Notes: a model not told the origin generated them from the sequence alone. Positions 1 through 7,346 are shown, numbered from the stretch's first letter. The stretch is 14,438 nucleotides of DNA from an uncultured Collinsella sp. (GCA_958447445.1 CAUDAE010000037.1:1-14438), one strand, 5' to 3'. A program made the numbers and translations.

Positions 1-65
1 TCGTGATTACATCCTCGACACGAAATGTTGATACGGTAACGTTCGCGAACGGCGATCGCGGCATG

Positions 66-96
66 AAAAAAACCCGCCGCATAAGCGACGGGTTTT
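66..96 (-). terminator. Intrinsic terminator of tRNA-Asn
   Basis: Read on the minus strand, this is a hairpin with stem AAAACCCGUCGC / GCGGCGGGUUUU (one G-U wobble), a four-base UUAU loop and a run of seven Ts at the exit (complement of 66-72). It begins six bases after the encoded CCA of the tRNA, so it closes the tRNA unit. The plus-strand reading also gives a four-T exit, but no plus-strand gene here needs it. Confidence 0.9.
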
Positions 97-102
97 ACAA
101 CC

Positions 103-177
103 TGGCTCCCCGGGTAGGACTCGAACCTACAACAGCGCGGTTAACAGCCGCGTGCTCTACCATTGAGCTACCGAGGA
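103..177 (-). tRNA. tRNA-Asn (anticodon GTT), CCA encoded
   Basis: The minus strand folds into a complete cloverleaf. The acceptor stem is TCCTCGG (177-171) with CCGGGGA (113-107), including one T-G wobble. The D-arm is GCTC...GAGC. The anticodon stem CGCGG/CCGCG encloses loop CTGTTAA, giving anticodon GTT, which reads both Asn codons AAC and AAT. The T-arm is GTAGG-TTCGAGT-CCTAC. The discriminator is G, and the genome encodes CCA (105-103), so the mature end does not depend on CCA-adding enzyme. The gene has its own promoter (208-235) and terminator (66-96) and is read in the same direction as the upstream operon. tRNA 3' ends are frequent integration sites, but the 102 bases beyond this one show no integrase gene and are too short to judge. 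Confidence 0.98.
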
Positions 178-207
178 ATAGGTGCGTGCTCTCAAGCAAC
201 GATGTTT

Positions 208-257
208 ATTATACGGACGAATCAGCTCAGGGCAAGAACTTTTTTAAGAAATTTTCC
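208..257 (-). promoter_or_regulatory. Promoter of tRNA-Asn with UP-like A/T tract
   Basis: On the minus strand there is a perfect -10 TATAAT (213-208). It lies 16 bases downstream of a -35-like TTGCCC (235-230). Directly upstream of the -35, at 257-236, the 22-base tract (GGAAAATTT...) matches about 11 of 14 defined positions of the E. coli UP-element consensus that binds the alpha C-terminal domain of RNA polymerase. Initiation about seven bases after the -10 would give a pre-tRNA leader of roughly 25 nt, to be removed by RNase P. The -10 and its position are clear; the UP-element role is inferred from base composition and phase. Confidence 0.82.
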
Positions 258-261
258 GACC

Positions 262-317
262 TAATCATTGGGGACGTTCTTAAACGACTAGTCATTCAAG
301 AACGTCCCCAACGACTA
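262..317. repeat. Paired 29-bp inverted repeat (REP/BIME-like palindromic element)
   Basis: Two 29-bp units, 289-317 and 262-290, share the central dinucleotide TA and are near-perfect inverted copies of each other with four differences. Each unit contains GGGGACGTTCTT or its complement, flanked by TAGTC/GACTA-type ends. Together they form a 14-bp perfect stem (268-281 with 298-311), and the apical region holds the palindrome GACTAGTC (286-293). There is no U-tract directly after the stem in either direction. The element sits between the rpoD terminator and the tRNA-Asn promoter. It could serve as a second terminator, a transcript-stabilising hairpin or a dispersed non-coding repeat; copy number in the genome would decide. 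Confidence 0.75.
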
Positions 318-321
318 CATG

Positions 322-356
322 AAAGCGCCCTCAAGCGGATGTGCTTGAGGGCGCTT
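322..356 (-). terminator. Hairpin terminator after rpoD
   Basis: A perfect 14-bp GC-rich stem (AAGCGCCCTCAAGC at 323-336 with its complement at 343-356) and a six-base loop start 13 bases after the rpoD stop codon on the minus strand. The exit run is short (TTT then C), so termination may be less efficient than at the other terminators here, or rely on the palindromic repeat that follows. It is placed to end the long rimP-to-rpoD transcript. Confidence 0.78.
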
Positions 357-369
357 CTTGCTTGCGAGG

Positions 370-1725
370 TTAAGACTCAATATAGTCTTTCAGCTTGCTC
401 GAACGGCTCGGGTGGCGGAGCTTGGCCAGGGTCTTGGACTCGATCTGGCGGATACGCTCGCGCGTGACGCCAAACTCGCGGCCGACTTCCTCGAGCGTAC
501 GGGGATGTCCGTCGACAAGGCCAAAGCGCAGCTCGATAACCTTGCGCTCACGATCGGCAAGCGAATCGAGCACCTGGGTGAGCTGCTCCTGCAGCATAGA
601 GAAGCTGGCCGCATCGGGCGGAACGATAGCCTGGGAGTCCTCGATGAAGTCGCCCAGCTGGGAATCCTCTTCCTCGCCGATGGGGGTCTCGAGCGACACG
701 GGCTCCTGCGAGATCTTCTGGATCTCGCGGACGCGGTCGGCGCTCATGTCCATCTCGGCACCGATCTCTTCGGGGGTCGGGTCGCGGCCCAGGTCCTGAA
801 GCAGCTGACGCTGCACGCGGACGAGTTTGTTGATAGTCTCGACCATGTGCACGGGAATACGGATGGTACGGGCCTGGTCGGCGATAGCGCGCGTAATGGC
901 CTGACGGATCCACCATGTGGCGTACGTGGAGAACTTAAAGCCCTTCTGGTAGTCGAACTTCTCGACGGCGCGGATCAGACCGAGGTTGCCCTCCTGAATC
1001 AGGTCCAGGAACAGCATGCCGCGACCGACATAGCGCTTGGCGATGGAGACGACCAGACGAAGGTTTGCGCTGATGAGCGCCTGCTTGGCTTCGAGGCCCA
1101 CGTTCTCAATGCGCGTAAGACGACGCATCTCGGCACGCGTGAGTTCGAGCTCACCAGCATCGGCAGCCTCGAGCTTCTCGGTAGCCTCGAGACCGGCCTC
1201 GATCTTCATAGCCAGATCGACCTCTTCGGAGGCGGTCAGCAGGTCGACCTTACCGATCTCCTTAAGGTACATACGAACCGGGTCGCCGGTCAGCATCACC
1301 GTGGAGGCATCGATGCCGCGCACGCGCGAGCGCGAACGGGACGTACGCACGGTGCGCTTCTTCTTGCTCTTGGAAGAACCCATCTCAGCGTCGGCCTGAC
1401 GGGCCATCTTGAGCTCGTGATCGTCGAGCGAGCCGGAATCGTGCTCGTCGTCGTCATCGAAATCGTCGGTATCGGTATCGGTATCGGTATCGTCATCGTC
1501 GACACCCATGGGGGCGTCGTCGTTACCGCTCGCGGAGATAATCTGGATGCCGCTGTTGCGCAGCGCGGAATACACCGCGGTGAGCTGCTCGTCAGAAACA
1601 TCGATATCCTTCAGGGCGACCTGAATCTCGTCCTCGGTTACCGAAGTCCTGTTTGAGCCGTTGCCCATGAGCTTTGCAACGTAGGATTCCAGCCCAGTAC
1701 CCGTGCTCTCAGTCTTTTTTGGCAC
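370..1725 (-). CDS. rpoD: RNA polymerase primary sigma factor RpoD (sigma-A/sigma-70)
   Basis: Housekeeping sigma factor that directs RNA polymerase core to -10/-35 promoters. With residues counted from the upstream ATG at 1740, there is a region 1.1-like helix set (about 34-68), a very acidic Asp/Thr stretch (79-101) and a basic Lys/Arg/Ser stretch (123-141). Region 1.2 follows (DPVRMYLKEIG, 153-163). Region 2 (about 222-291) includes RLVVSIAKRY and the -10-reading STYATWWIRQAITRAI. Region 3 is about 292-376 and region 4 about 388-441, with the -35-reading helix-turn-helix VTRERIRQIE (425-434). I prefer the GTG at 1725: a strong Shine-Dalgarno, AAGGGAG, lies five bases before it, whereas the ATG at 1740 has none and the Shine-Dalgarno would fall inside the coding region. 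This gives 451 aa rather than 456. It follows dnaG by about 110 bp in the same direction and is the last gene of the array. Function is certain; only the start is open. Confidence 0.97.
   Translation of the reverse strand: MPKKTESTGTGLESYVAKLMGNGSNRTSVTEDEIQVALKDIDVSDEQLTAVYSALRNSGIQIISASGNDDAPMGVDDDDTDTDTDTDDFDDDDEHDSGSLDDHELKMARQADAEMGSSKSKKKRTVRTSRSRSRVRGIDASTVMLTGDPVRMYLKEIGKVDLLTASEEVDLAMKIEAGLEATEKLEAADAGELELTRAEMRRLTRIENVGLEAKQALISANLRLVVSIAKRYVGRGMLFLDLIQEGNLGLIRAVEKFDYQKGFKFSTYATWWIRQAITRAIADQARTIRIPVHMVETINKLVRVQRQLLQDLGRDPTPEEIGAEMDMSADRVREIQKISQEPVSLETPIGEEEDSQLGDFIEDSQAIVPPDAASFSMLQEQLTQVLDSLADRERKVIELRFGLVDGHPRTLEEVGREFGVTRERIRQIESKTLAKLRHPSRSSKLKDYIES
1466..1489 (-). repeat. 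Hexanucleotide tandem repeat encoding Thr-Asp in rpoD
   Basis: Four perfect tandem copies of TCGGTA (plus-strand reading) lie inside rpoD and are read on the minus strand as alternating Asp and Thr codons. They form the (TD)n core of the acidic N-terminal segment. The unit is a multiple of three, so slippage would lengthen or shorten the acidic linker without breaking the frame. The repeat is directly visible; any length variation between strains is inference. Confidence 0.85.
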
Positions 1726-1729
1726 AGAT

Positions 1730-1737
1730 TCTCCCTT
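1730..1737 (-). promoter_or_regulatory. Shine-Dalgarno deciding the rpoD start
   Basis: AAGGGAGA on the minus strand, ending five to six bases before GTG at 1725. It overlaps the first codons of the longer reading from ATG at 1740, which has no Shine-Dalgarno of its own. A small perfect inverted repeat (AGTCC-TGT-GGACT, 1741-1753) abuts that ATG and could form a 5-bp hairpin in the message. Confidence 0.7.
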
Positions 1738-1835
1738 CATAGTCCACAGGACTCAATACTTTAGCACACACATTGACGTCTATACCCAAAAAGAAGACTG
1801 GATATAGGCGAGAATACGCTGGTTGACCACAACAT

Positions 1836-3944
1836 CTAGGCTTGTTCGGTGCCCGCGGCCTCCAGGCCGATCAAACGGAACGGGTCCGCCACGCCGCCGA
1901 TCGACTTTTGCAGTTCGCGTTGACGTTGCGAATCCTGCGCGGCCTGCACGGTCAGCGCGCGACGGGCCTCATCATCGAGTGAACGGTCCTGGCGCAGCTT
2001 GGCCTGTGCGGCACGCATGCGACGCTTGATGGTGTAGAGCTCAAGCGTATCAAGCATAAACACGATGTTCGTCTCGGTGGGGTGCTTGCTCGTCGCGGAG
2101 ATGCGCCCGGCACTCACAAGCGTTGCCGCATCGGGACACACTGAGCGCGCCGCATCCATGCAGGCTGCAGGATCGGTTCCCGGCGGCGTTGCCAGAACGG
2201 CCCATGCAATGGACTCGTGACGCGGGTCAACCCACTCGATGGAGCAGATGCGGTCGGCATACGTGCGGAACAGGTCGGGGTAGCTCGTGAGCATCGTCAA
2301 CAGCTCGCGCTCCCCTGCCAAGGACTTGCGTTCAAGATCGGTAAGAACCATCGGCGCCGCCGCAGCCGGTGCGCCCGAACCGTCAGCCACAGGCACAGCG
2401 CCCATACCATCAGGAACATCGATCGGCGGCAGGTCGTCGACGACCTCCACGGGCGCGGCACCGTAGGCATCGAGCGGGACGTAGTCGTACGGCTCTTCTT
2501 CGACCGGCGCGGACACCGGCGGCGTCGCGCCCGATGCCCAAGCACCGCGACCGGCATCGCGAGAACCCGACGCCCGACCGCCCGCGCTACCGGACCGCTC
2601 AGTCTGTGCCCGCTGGCGCTCATAGTTCTGCTCACGACGTCGTTCCGCATCCTCGCGCTTGGCGACATCGCGAAACACACGACCCGAGCTCGCGCGCACC
2701 GTCTCCAGATCCAAACCCAGCAGATCGGCAATCTGGATAAAGTACGTGTCGATCATATAGCTGTTGTGCAACGGATAGATAAGCGTCAGCGCATCTTCCA
2801 GCGCCTTAGCGCGACCACCCGGCGTGGTGATGTCACTCGACTCCTGCAGCGAACGGTAGACAAAGTCCATAAGCGGCTCGGCAGCGTCGATGCGCGTCTG
2901 CAGTGCCTCGCCACCATGTGCGGTGATGAACTCCATGGGGTCGTTGCCGTCGGGGAGCACCACGCAGCGCAGGTCCATGGAATCCTGCTCGATAAACTGA
3001 ATCGCGCGACGGGCGGCCTTCTGGCCCGCTGCATCGCCGTCGAACATATACACGATGCGCTTGGCAAAGCGAGTGAGCGTCTTGACGTGATGCTCCGTGA
3101 GGGCGGTGCCCAGCGTGGCGACAACGTTTTTAATCCCCGCCTCCCAGCAGGCGATGCAATCGGTATAGCCCTCTACCACGATGGCGGTATCCTGCGCGAC
3201 GATAAACTCCTTGGCCCAATTAAAGCCGTAGAGGTTTCGCTTTTTATGAAACACGCTCGTCTCGGCTGTGTTGAGATACTTAGGCTGGCCGTCGCCCATA
3301 ATGCGACCGCCAAAGGCAATGTTGTGACCCTGCTCGTCAAAGATGGGGAACATCACGCGGTCGTAAAAGCGGTCGGCAAGCTGCCCGCGCCCGCGACTCA
3401 CGGCAACGTTGGCGTCGATCATCTCCTGCGGGGTAAAACCCGCCTGGGACAGGTGCGACACCAGCGCGTTACGGCCCGGTGCAAAGCCCAGGCAGTAGCG
3501 GCGGCAGACGTCGCCGCCCATGCCGCGGCTGGCAAAGTACTCGCGCGGACGGCCGTCCTTACCGCGCATGAGCATGGTGTGGTAGAACTGGGCGGTCTCG
3601 GCGCACAGATCGTAGATGCGGGCACGCTTGGTGCCGCGCTCGCGGCGATCTCCGGTGTCATGCAGCTCAATACCCGCGCGATCGGCCAAGTAATGGATTG
3701 ACTCGGGAAAGCTCAGGTTCTCGCGCTTCATGATATACGTGAAAACGTCGCCACCCTCGCCGCAACCAAAGCAATGCCACACCTGCGTAGCGGGGATAAT
3801 GTGGAAGGACGGCGTCTTCTCGCCATGGAAGGGGCAGCATCCCCAAAACTCATGGCCGCGAGGCTTGAGCTCGACCGTTTCCTGCACGATGGCAACTAGG
3901 TCAGACGCAGCGCGTACCTGGTCTTTTTCCTCATCGCTAATCAC
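1836..3944 (-). CDS. dnaG: DNA primase DnaG
   Basis: Synthesises RNA primers on the lagging strand and binds the replicative helicase DnaB. The 702 residues show the N-terminal CHC2 zinc domain, with probable ligands C37, H40, C58 and C61 (CPFHGEKTPSF and WHCFGCGEGGD). The basic catalytic core contains RFYDRVMFPIFD (192-203), and the TOPRIM fold has E258 in VEGYTD and D302/D304 in FDGD as metal-binding residues. The C-terminal helical part (about 540-690) is the helicase-binding region. A low-complexity linker rich in Gly, Ala, Pro and acidic residues (about 430-535) separates core and C-terminus, making the protein some 100 residues longer than many homologues. The start is GTG, five bases after a GGTGAG Shine-Dalgarno, and overlaps the end of ribF by 8 bases, suggesting translational coupling. 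rpoD follows, the classic dnaG-rpoD pairing, but no rpsU is present. Confidence 0.98.
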   Translation of the reverse strand: MISDEEKDQVRAASDLVAIVQETVELKPRGHEFWGCCPFHGEKTPSFHIIPATQVWHCFGCGEGGDVFTYIMKRENLSFPESIHYLADRAGIELHDTGDRRERGTKRARIYDLCAETAQFYHTMLMRGKDGRPREYFASRGMGGDVCRRYCLGFAPGRNALVSHLSQAGFTPQEMIDANVAVSRGRGQLADRFYDRVMFPIFDEQGHNIAFGGRIMGDGQPKYLNTAETSVFHKKRNLYGFNWAKEFIVAQDTAIVVEGYTDCIACWEAGIKNVVATLGTALTEHHVKTLTRFAKRIVYMFDGDAAGQKAARRAIQFIEQDSMDLRCVVLPDGNDPMEFITAHGGEALQTRIDAAEPLMDFVYRSLQESSDITTPGGRAKALEDALTLIYPLHNSYMIDTYFIQIADLLGLDLETVRASSGRVFRDVAKREDAERRREQNYERQRAQTERSGSAGGRASGSRDAGRGAWASGATPPVSAPVEEEPYDYVPLDAYGAAPVEVVDDLPPIDVPDGMGAVPVADGSGAPAAAAPMVLTDLERKSLAGERELLTMLTSYPDLFRTYADRICSIEWVDPRHESIAWAVLATPPGTDPAACMDAARSVCPDAATLVSAGRISATSKHPTETNIVFMLDTLELYTIKRRMRAAQAKLRQDRSLDDEARRALTVQAAQDSQRQRELQKSIGGVADPFRLIGLEAAGTEQA

Positions 3945-4944
3945 GGATGCTCACCCCCTGATCGCCCAAGTTGTGACGAATATCCTCGATATTACCCTCG
4001 ACGGTCGCGATCAACTCATCCAGCGAATCGAACACACGCGAGGGACGCAGCCAGCGCGTAAACGCCAGCGAAACGGAAGCGCCGTACAGGTCGCCCGTAT
4101 AACCAATTAAATTAGCCTCGAGATGCGCAGATGCCGCATCGTCAGCATACGTTGGCGGCAGGCCGACGTTCACAGCAGCGGGCCACGCGGTGTCATCGAC
4201 CAGCACCAGACCCTCATACACGCCATCGGCTGGCACCTGAATGCCGTCGGGAACCTGCAAGTTTGCCGTGGGAAAGCCCATGCCAGAACCCTCGTGACGG
4301 CCGCGAATAACACCGCCACGCACCATATACGGACGGCCGAGTAACCCAGCAGCAAGCTCCACATGGCCCTGTCCCAGCTCATGACGAATGCGGGTGGCGC
4401 AAATGGCCTCACCGCCCTCGCAAAGCAGGTCGTGACCATACACGTCAACGCCGTGCTCGGAACCCCAGGAGCGCATCTCGGCAACACCAGAAGCACCGCC
4501 ACGACCCAGCCTAAAGTCACTGCCAACGCGAATCGATCGAATGTCGACCAGACGCGACACCAGCGAGAGAAAATCAACATGGTCAAGCGCCGCAACCTCA
4601 GGCGTAAAGGGAACGGCCACCACCGCATCGACCCCGGTTTGAGCCAAGGCATGCAGACGGTCGGCCGTCGTCATCAATTTTTGAGCGGGCGAAGGGCTCA
4701 CCACAACGTCCGGGTCGGGATCGAAGGTAACCACGACCGCCTTACAGCCATGGGCACGGGCATCACGGACAAGCGCTTCGATGAGTTCCTGGTGTCCACG
4801 GTGAACGCCGTCGAACACGCCAATGGCGATTGAAGCGGCACCCAAGTGCTCACACTCATCAAACGTATCGGCAGCAACGATGCGAGCCTCGTCCGACTCG
4901 CCCGCGAAAAAGACACGCGCGAGCTCGCGAGCGGACAACATCAT
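3937..4944 (-). CDS. ribF: Bifunctional riboflavin kinase / FAD synthetase
   Basis: Converts riboflavin to FMN and then FMN to FAD in the cytoplasm. The 335 residues show the two usual domains. The N-terminal adenylyltransferase has GVFDGVHRGH (42-51, the HxGH-type nucleotide site) and the ATRIRHEL segment (183-190), which corresponds to the family's SSTxIR motif. The C-terminal flavokinase has GMGFPTANL (221-229, containing PTAN), NVGLPPTY (259-266) and the probable catalytic Glu in HLEANL (E276). The length fits the family. The ATG at 4944 overlaps the truB stop as ATGA (4-base overlap), and the gene end overlaps the dnaG GTG by 8 bases, so it is tightly embedded in the operon. truB-ribF is a very common pairing; ribF directly followed by dnaG is the unusual junction, since rpsO often occupies that place. 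Confidence 0.97.
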   Translation of the reverse strand: MMLSARELARVFFAGESDEARIVAADTFDECEHLGAASIAIGVFDGVHRGHQELIEALVRDARAHGCKAVVVTFDPDPDVVVSPSPAQKLMTTADRLHALAQTGVDAVVAVPFTPEVAALDHVDFLSLVSRLVDIRSIRVGSDFRLGRGGASGVAEMRSWGSEHGVDVYGHDLLCEGGEAICATRIRHELGQGHVELAAGLLGRPYMVRGGVIRGRHEGSGMGFPTANLQVPDGIQVPADGVYEGLVLVDDTAWPAAVNVGLPPTYADDAASAHLEANLIGYTGDLYGASVSLAFTRWLRPSRVFDSLDELIATVEGNIEDIRHNLGDQGVSIRD

Positions 4945-5873
4945 CGAACACCGCCGATTGCCTGCGGAAACACGTGCTCCATGACAAAGCGGCCGCCCTC
5001 AATGCGGGCGAGCGCCTTGAGTCCCCCATCGAGCACCAACGCAAACGGCGCCTTCGAGGAATCGAAATCGGCAAGCGCACGCTCAACGGGAATGCGTCGG
5101 CCGCAGAGCAGGTCGTCGGCAAGATTGCCCGGCAAGTCAACACGTGTGGCGCCCAGGGCCGCAATGGGATCCAGGGCAAAGCCAGCCGCGGACTCGGGAG
5201 AAAGCTCCTCGACCGCATGACAAGCGCCAATGGAAACAACACCGGAAGCCGTGCGGCGCAGCGCGGAAATATGCGCGGCGCTATCGCAAGCGCGGCCCAG
5301 GTCGCGAGCGAGCGCACGGATATAGGTGCCCTTGCTCACCGAGAACGCCACGGTCCACACACACGTATCACCTTCGCCGCCCACGGCGATCAGGTCGGCG
5401 GCATAGACCTCGACGGGGCGCGGAGATAGGTCCACCGCATTGCCCTCGCGAGCAGACTTGTAGGCGCGAACGCCATTGACCGAGATAGCAGAAAACGCCG
5501 GCGGCACCTGCATCTGCGGGCCCAGCATGGCGGCCAAGCGCTCACGAGCATAGGCAGGATCGCGGAGCTCGTTGGCAACAGCCACCGTGCGGACCGCCTC
5601 GCCCTCCGCATCATCGGTATTGGTCTCGGCGCCAAACGAGATGTCGGCGACATAGCTTTTGGTATCGAGGGTTAGCATGCCCAGCAGACGAGTAGCCTGG
5701 CCCACGCCCACCACCATGACGCCGGATGCCATGGGGTCGAGCGTGCCGGCATGGCCGACGCGCCGCTCATGGAGGGCGCGTCGGCATTGCGAGACCACAT
5801 CGTGGGACGTGCAGCCCACCGGCTTATCGACGGCGAGCAGCATATTCAGTTGAGAAGGCGTACGACGAGCCAT
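4941..5873 (-). CDS. truB: tRNA pseudouridine(55) synthase TruB
   Basis: Isomerises U55 in the T-loop of tRNAs to pseudouridine. The 310-residue protein contains the TruB signature VDKPVGCTSHDVV (15-27), the catalytic loop GHAGTLDPMASG (40-51) with nucleophile D46, and KSYVADISFG. A C-terminal RNA-binding extension (about 265-305) follows. ATG at 5873 is chosen; an internal ATG at residue 11, immediately before LLAVDKP, would also give a complete catalytic domain but has no visible Shine-Dalgarno. It lies 15 bases after nrnA, with a GGATGG element just upstream as a possible weak ribosome site. It overlaps ribF by 4 bases. Confidence 0.97.
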   Translation of the reverse strand: MARRTPSQLNMLLAVDKPVGCTSHDVVSQCRRALHERRVGHAGTLDPMASGVMVVGVGQATRLLGMLTLDTKSYVADISFGAETNTDDAEGEAVRTVAVANELRDPAYARERLAAMLGPQMQVPPAFSAISVNGVRAYKSAREGNAVDLSPRPVEVYAADLIAVGGEGDTCVWTVAFSVSKGTYIRALARDLGRACDSAAHISALRRTASGVVSIGACHAVEELSPESAAGFALDPIAALGATRVDLPGNLADDLLCGRRIPVERALADFDSSKAPFALVLDGGLKALARIEGGRFVMEHVFPQAIGGVR

Positions 5874-5888
5874 GTACCATCCAAAAAG

Positions 5889-6932
5889 TTAAAGCTCGAC
5901 GGTCACCGAAGCGGGATCCTCCCCCACCAGCTCGGCCAGCATGGGAAGTGCCACGGCGAGCGTCTCGCGAATTGTTCCGTTGTTGGAAAAGCCGGCGGCG
6001 GCATGATGCCCGCCACCGCCAAAGTTGGCAGCGATCTCGGACACATCGAGGTCACCCTTGGAGCGCAGGTTGCCGCGCACCTTGGTATCGCCGTCGATGC
6101 CCTTTAAGAACAGGCAGACCTCGACGCCCATCACCGAACGCACCACATCGACCAGACCGTCACATTCATCCGAGGTGACGCCGCAGGCCTCAAGGTCGCT
6201 CTGGAAGGCATAGCTATACGCCACGCGCCCGTGCGCGACCGTCTTGATACGGCCCATGACAATGGACTTGAGGTGCAAAAACTCGACGCGCATGCTCTGA
6301 TAGACCTCGAGTGCGACACGAGCCGGATTGGCGCCATGCGCCACCAGGCGCGAAGCAGCATGGAACGCGGCGGCATCGGCGTTTTGGTACTGAAAACGGC
6401 CGGTATCGGTAACCAAGCCACACAGCAGGCAGGTCGCAACGCCATCACGTGCGACAATGCCGCAATTGTCCAAAAAGCGGTCGATGATCATGGCGCAGGC
6501 CGCGGCATCGACGCGCCTCAGGCTCAGCTCGGCAAACTCCTCGCGCGCCGGATGATGATCGAAGCACACCACATGCTTGGAGCGACGAAGCACCTCGGCG
6601 GAATTATTGAGGCGCTCGACGACCGGTACGTCCACCGAGATGAACAGGTCAGGATTGCCGGCGTACGCAGATGCCGGCACCAGGCGATCGGAGCCTTCCA
6701 TAAAGCGGTAAATGCGAGGAACCGGGTCATCGTCTGCCAGCAGCAGCGCAATGTCCTTGTTGGGGAAAAACTTCATGAGCGAAAGGCCCAGACCCAATAC
6801 GGAGCCCAAGGCATCGCCATCGGGAGAAGTATGTCCCGAAATCGCAATGGAGGACGCACCCTCGATGAGCTCGAGGATGCGTCGCTGAATATCTGCAGAC
6901 TCGCACGAGGCGAGGTCGGCGGAATTAGTCAT
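5889..6932 (-). CDS. nrnA: DHH/DHHA1 phosphoesterase, NrnA-type oligoribonuclease/pAp phosphatase
   Basis: Member of the DHH superfamily. NrnA-like enzymes degrade nanoRNAs of two to five nucleotides and/or dephosphorylate 3'-phosphoadenosine 5'-phosphate; related members hydrolyse pGpG or c-di-AMP products. Over 347 residues the metal-binding motifs are intact: HTSPDGDALGS (34-44), VDVP with D101, the name-giving FDHHPA (124-129) and TDTGRF (D176). The C-terminal DHHA1 substrate domain has GGGGHHAAAG (305-314). There are no membrane segments or PAS/GGDEF domains, so it is the stand-alone soluble form rather than GdpP. ATG at 6932 overlaps the rbfA end by 8 bases, with a GGAGG Shine-Dalgarno inside rbfA. 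The position between rbfA and truB is a recurrent order in Gram-positive bacteria. The family is certain; the precise substrate is inferred. Confidence 0.93.
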   Translation of the reverse strand: MTNSADLASCESADIQRRILELIEGASSIAISGHTSPDGDALGSVLGLGLSLMKFFPNKDIALLLADDDPVPRIYRFMEGSDRLVPASAYAGNPDLFISVDVPVVERLNNSAEVLRRSKHVVCFDHHPAREEFAELSLRRVDAAACAMIIDRFLDNCGIVARDGVATCLLCGLVTDTGRFQYQNADAAAFHAASRLVAHGANPARVALEVYQSMRVEFLHLKSIVMGRIKTVAHGRVAYSYAFQSDLEACGVTSDECDGLVDVVRSVMGVEVCLFLKGIDGDTKVRGNLRSKGDLDVSEIAANFGGGGHHAAAGFSNNGTIRETLAVALPMLAELVGEDPASVTVEL

Positions 6933-7335
6933 CTAAAGCTGCCTCCTGGGCGGCATCCGCTATCGGATAGCCGTCCTCGTCCTTTTCGATCGCAAGCGTG
7001 GCGGGAACGTTTTCCAGCGCACGCGTGATGCGCTCGGCCTCATCGGTCGAGCGATCGATGCGAAAATCGAGCTCGGGCGTGACACGCCAATCGAGCGAGC
7101 GAGCCAACAGGCTGCGAATACGGCCCTTGGCGCTTGCGAGCGCCTCCATGACCTCGTCGTAGCGGCTCGCATCGCACGACACGAACACGCGCGCGAAGGA
7201 ACGGTCCACCGCGACCTCGACCGCGGTCAAAGTAACCAGGTCGAGACGCGGATCGGAAACCTCAAAGAGCAGGATATAACCGAGCTTCTCGCGAAGCTGC
7301 TCGCCCAGACGGCGGGTTGCCTGCGTTTGCTTCAT
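6925..7335 (-). CDS. rbfA: 30S ribosome-binding factor RbfA
   Basis: Late-stage small-subunit assembly factor that binds the 30S near the 16S rRNA 5' helix and is released once maturation is complete. The protein is 136 residues, near the usual 115-135. It shows the KH-like RbfA pattern: basic N-terminus MKQTQATRRLGEQLREKLG, then FEVSDPRLDLVTLTAVEVAVDRSFARVFVS (24-53) and TPELDFRIDRSTDEAERI (86-103). I chose the ATG at 7335 because a GGGGGT Shine-Dalgarno lies six bases upstream and the N-terminus fits the family. A much longer in-frame reading on this strand overlaps infB and is not supported. It lies 11 bases after infB and overlaps nrnA by 8. Confidence 0.96.
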   Translation of the reverse strand: MKQTQATRRLGEQLREKLGYILLFEVSDPRLDLVTLTAVEVAVDRSFARVFVSCDASRYDEVMEALASAKGRIRSLLARSLDWRVTPELDFRIDRSTDEAERITRALENVPATLAIEKDEDGYPIADAAQEAALDD

Positions 7336-7346
7336 AGCGCTACCCC

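Noticed and set aside
40..51. 12-bp palindrome CGTTCGCGAACG as a possible operator
   Set aside because: A palindrome of this size is expected by chance a few times in a window this long, and no promoter or gene is visible beside it.
150..192. Nine-base direct repeat GCGTGCTCT in tRNA-Asn and again in its 5' leader (150-158 and 184-192), considered as an attachment-site duplication
   Set aside because: It is too short, lies at the 5' side of the tRNA rather than the 3' end used by integrases, and no mobile-element gene is near.
3..467. Plus-strand 154-codon open frame containing a segment like APRVGLEPTTARLTAACS
   Set aside because: This is the antisense translation of tRNA-Asn, a well-known source of false proteins, running on into the antisense of rpoD.
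1741..1835. Separate rpoD promoter in the dnaG-rpoD gap
   Set aside because: TATA-like hexamers occur (for example TATAGA and TAAAGT on the minus strand) but none has a plausible -35 at 16-18 bases; a weak or alternative-sigma promoter cannot be excluded.
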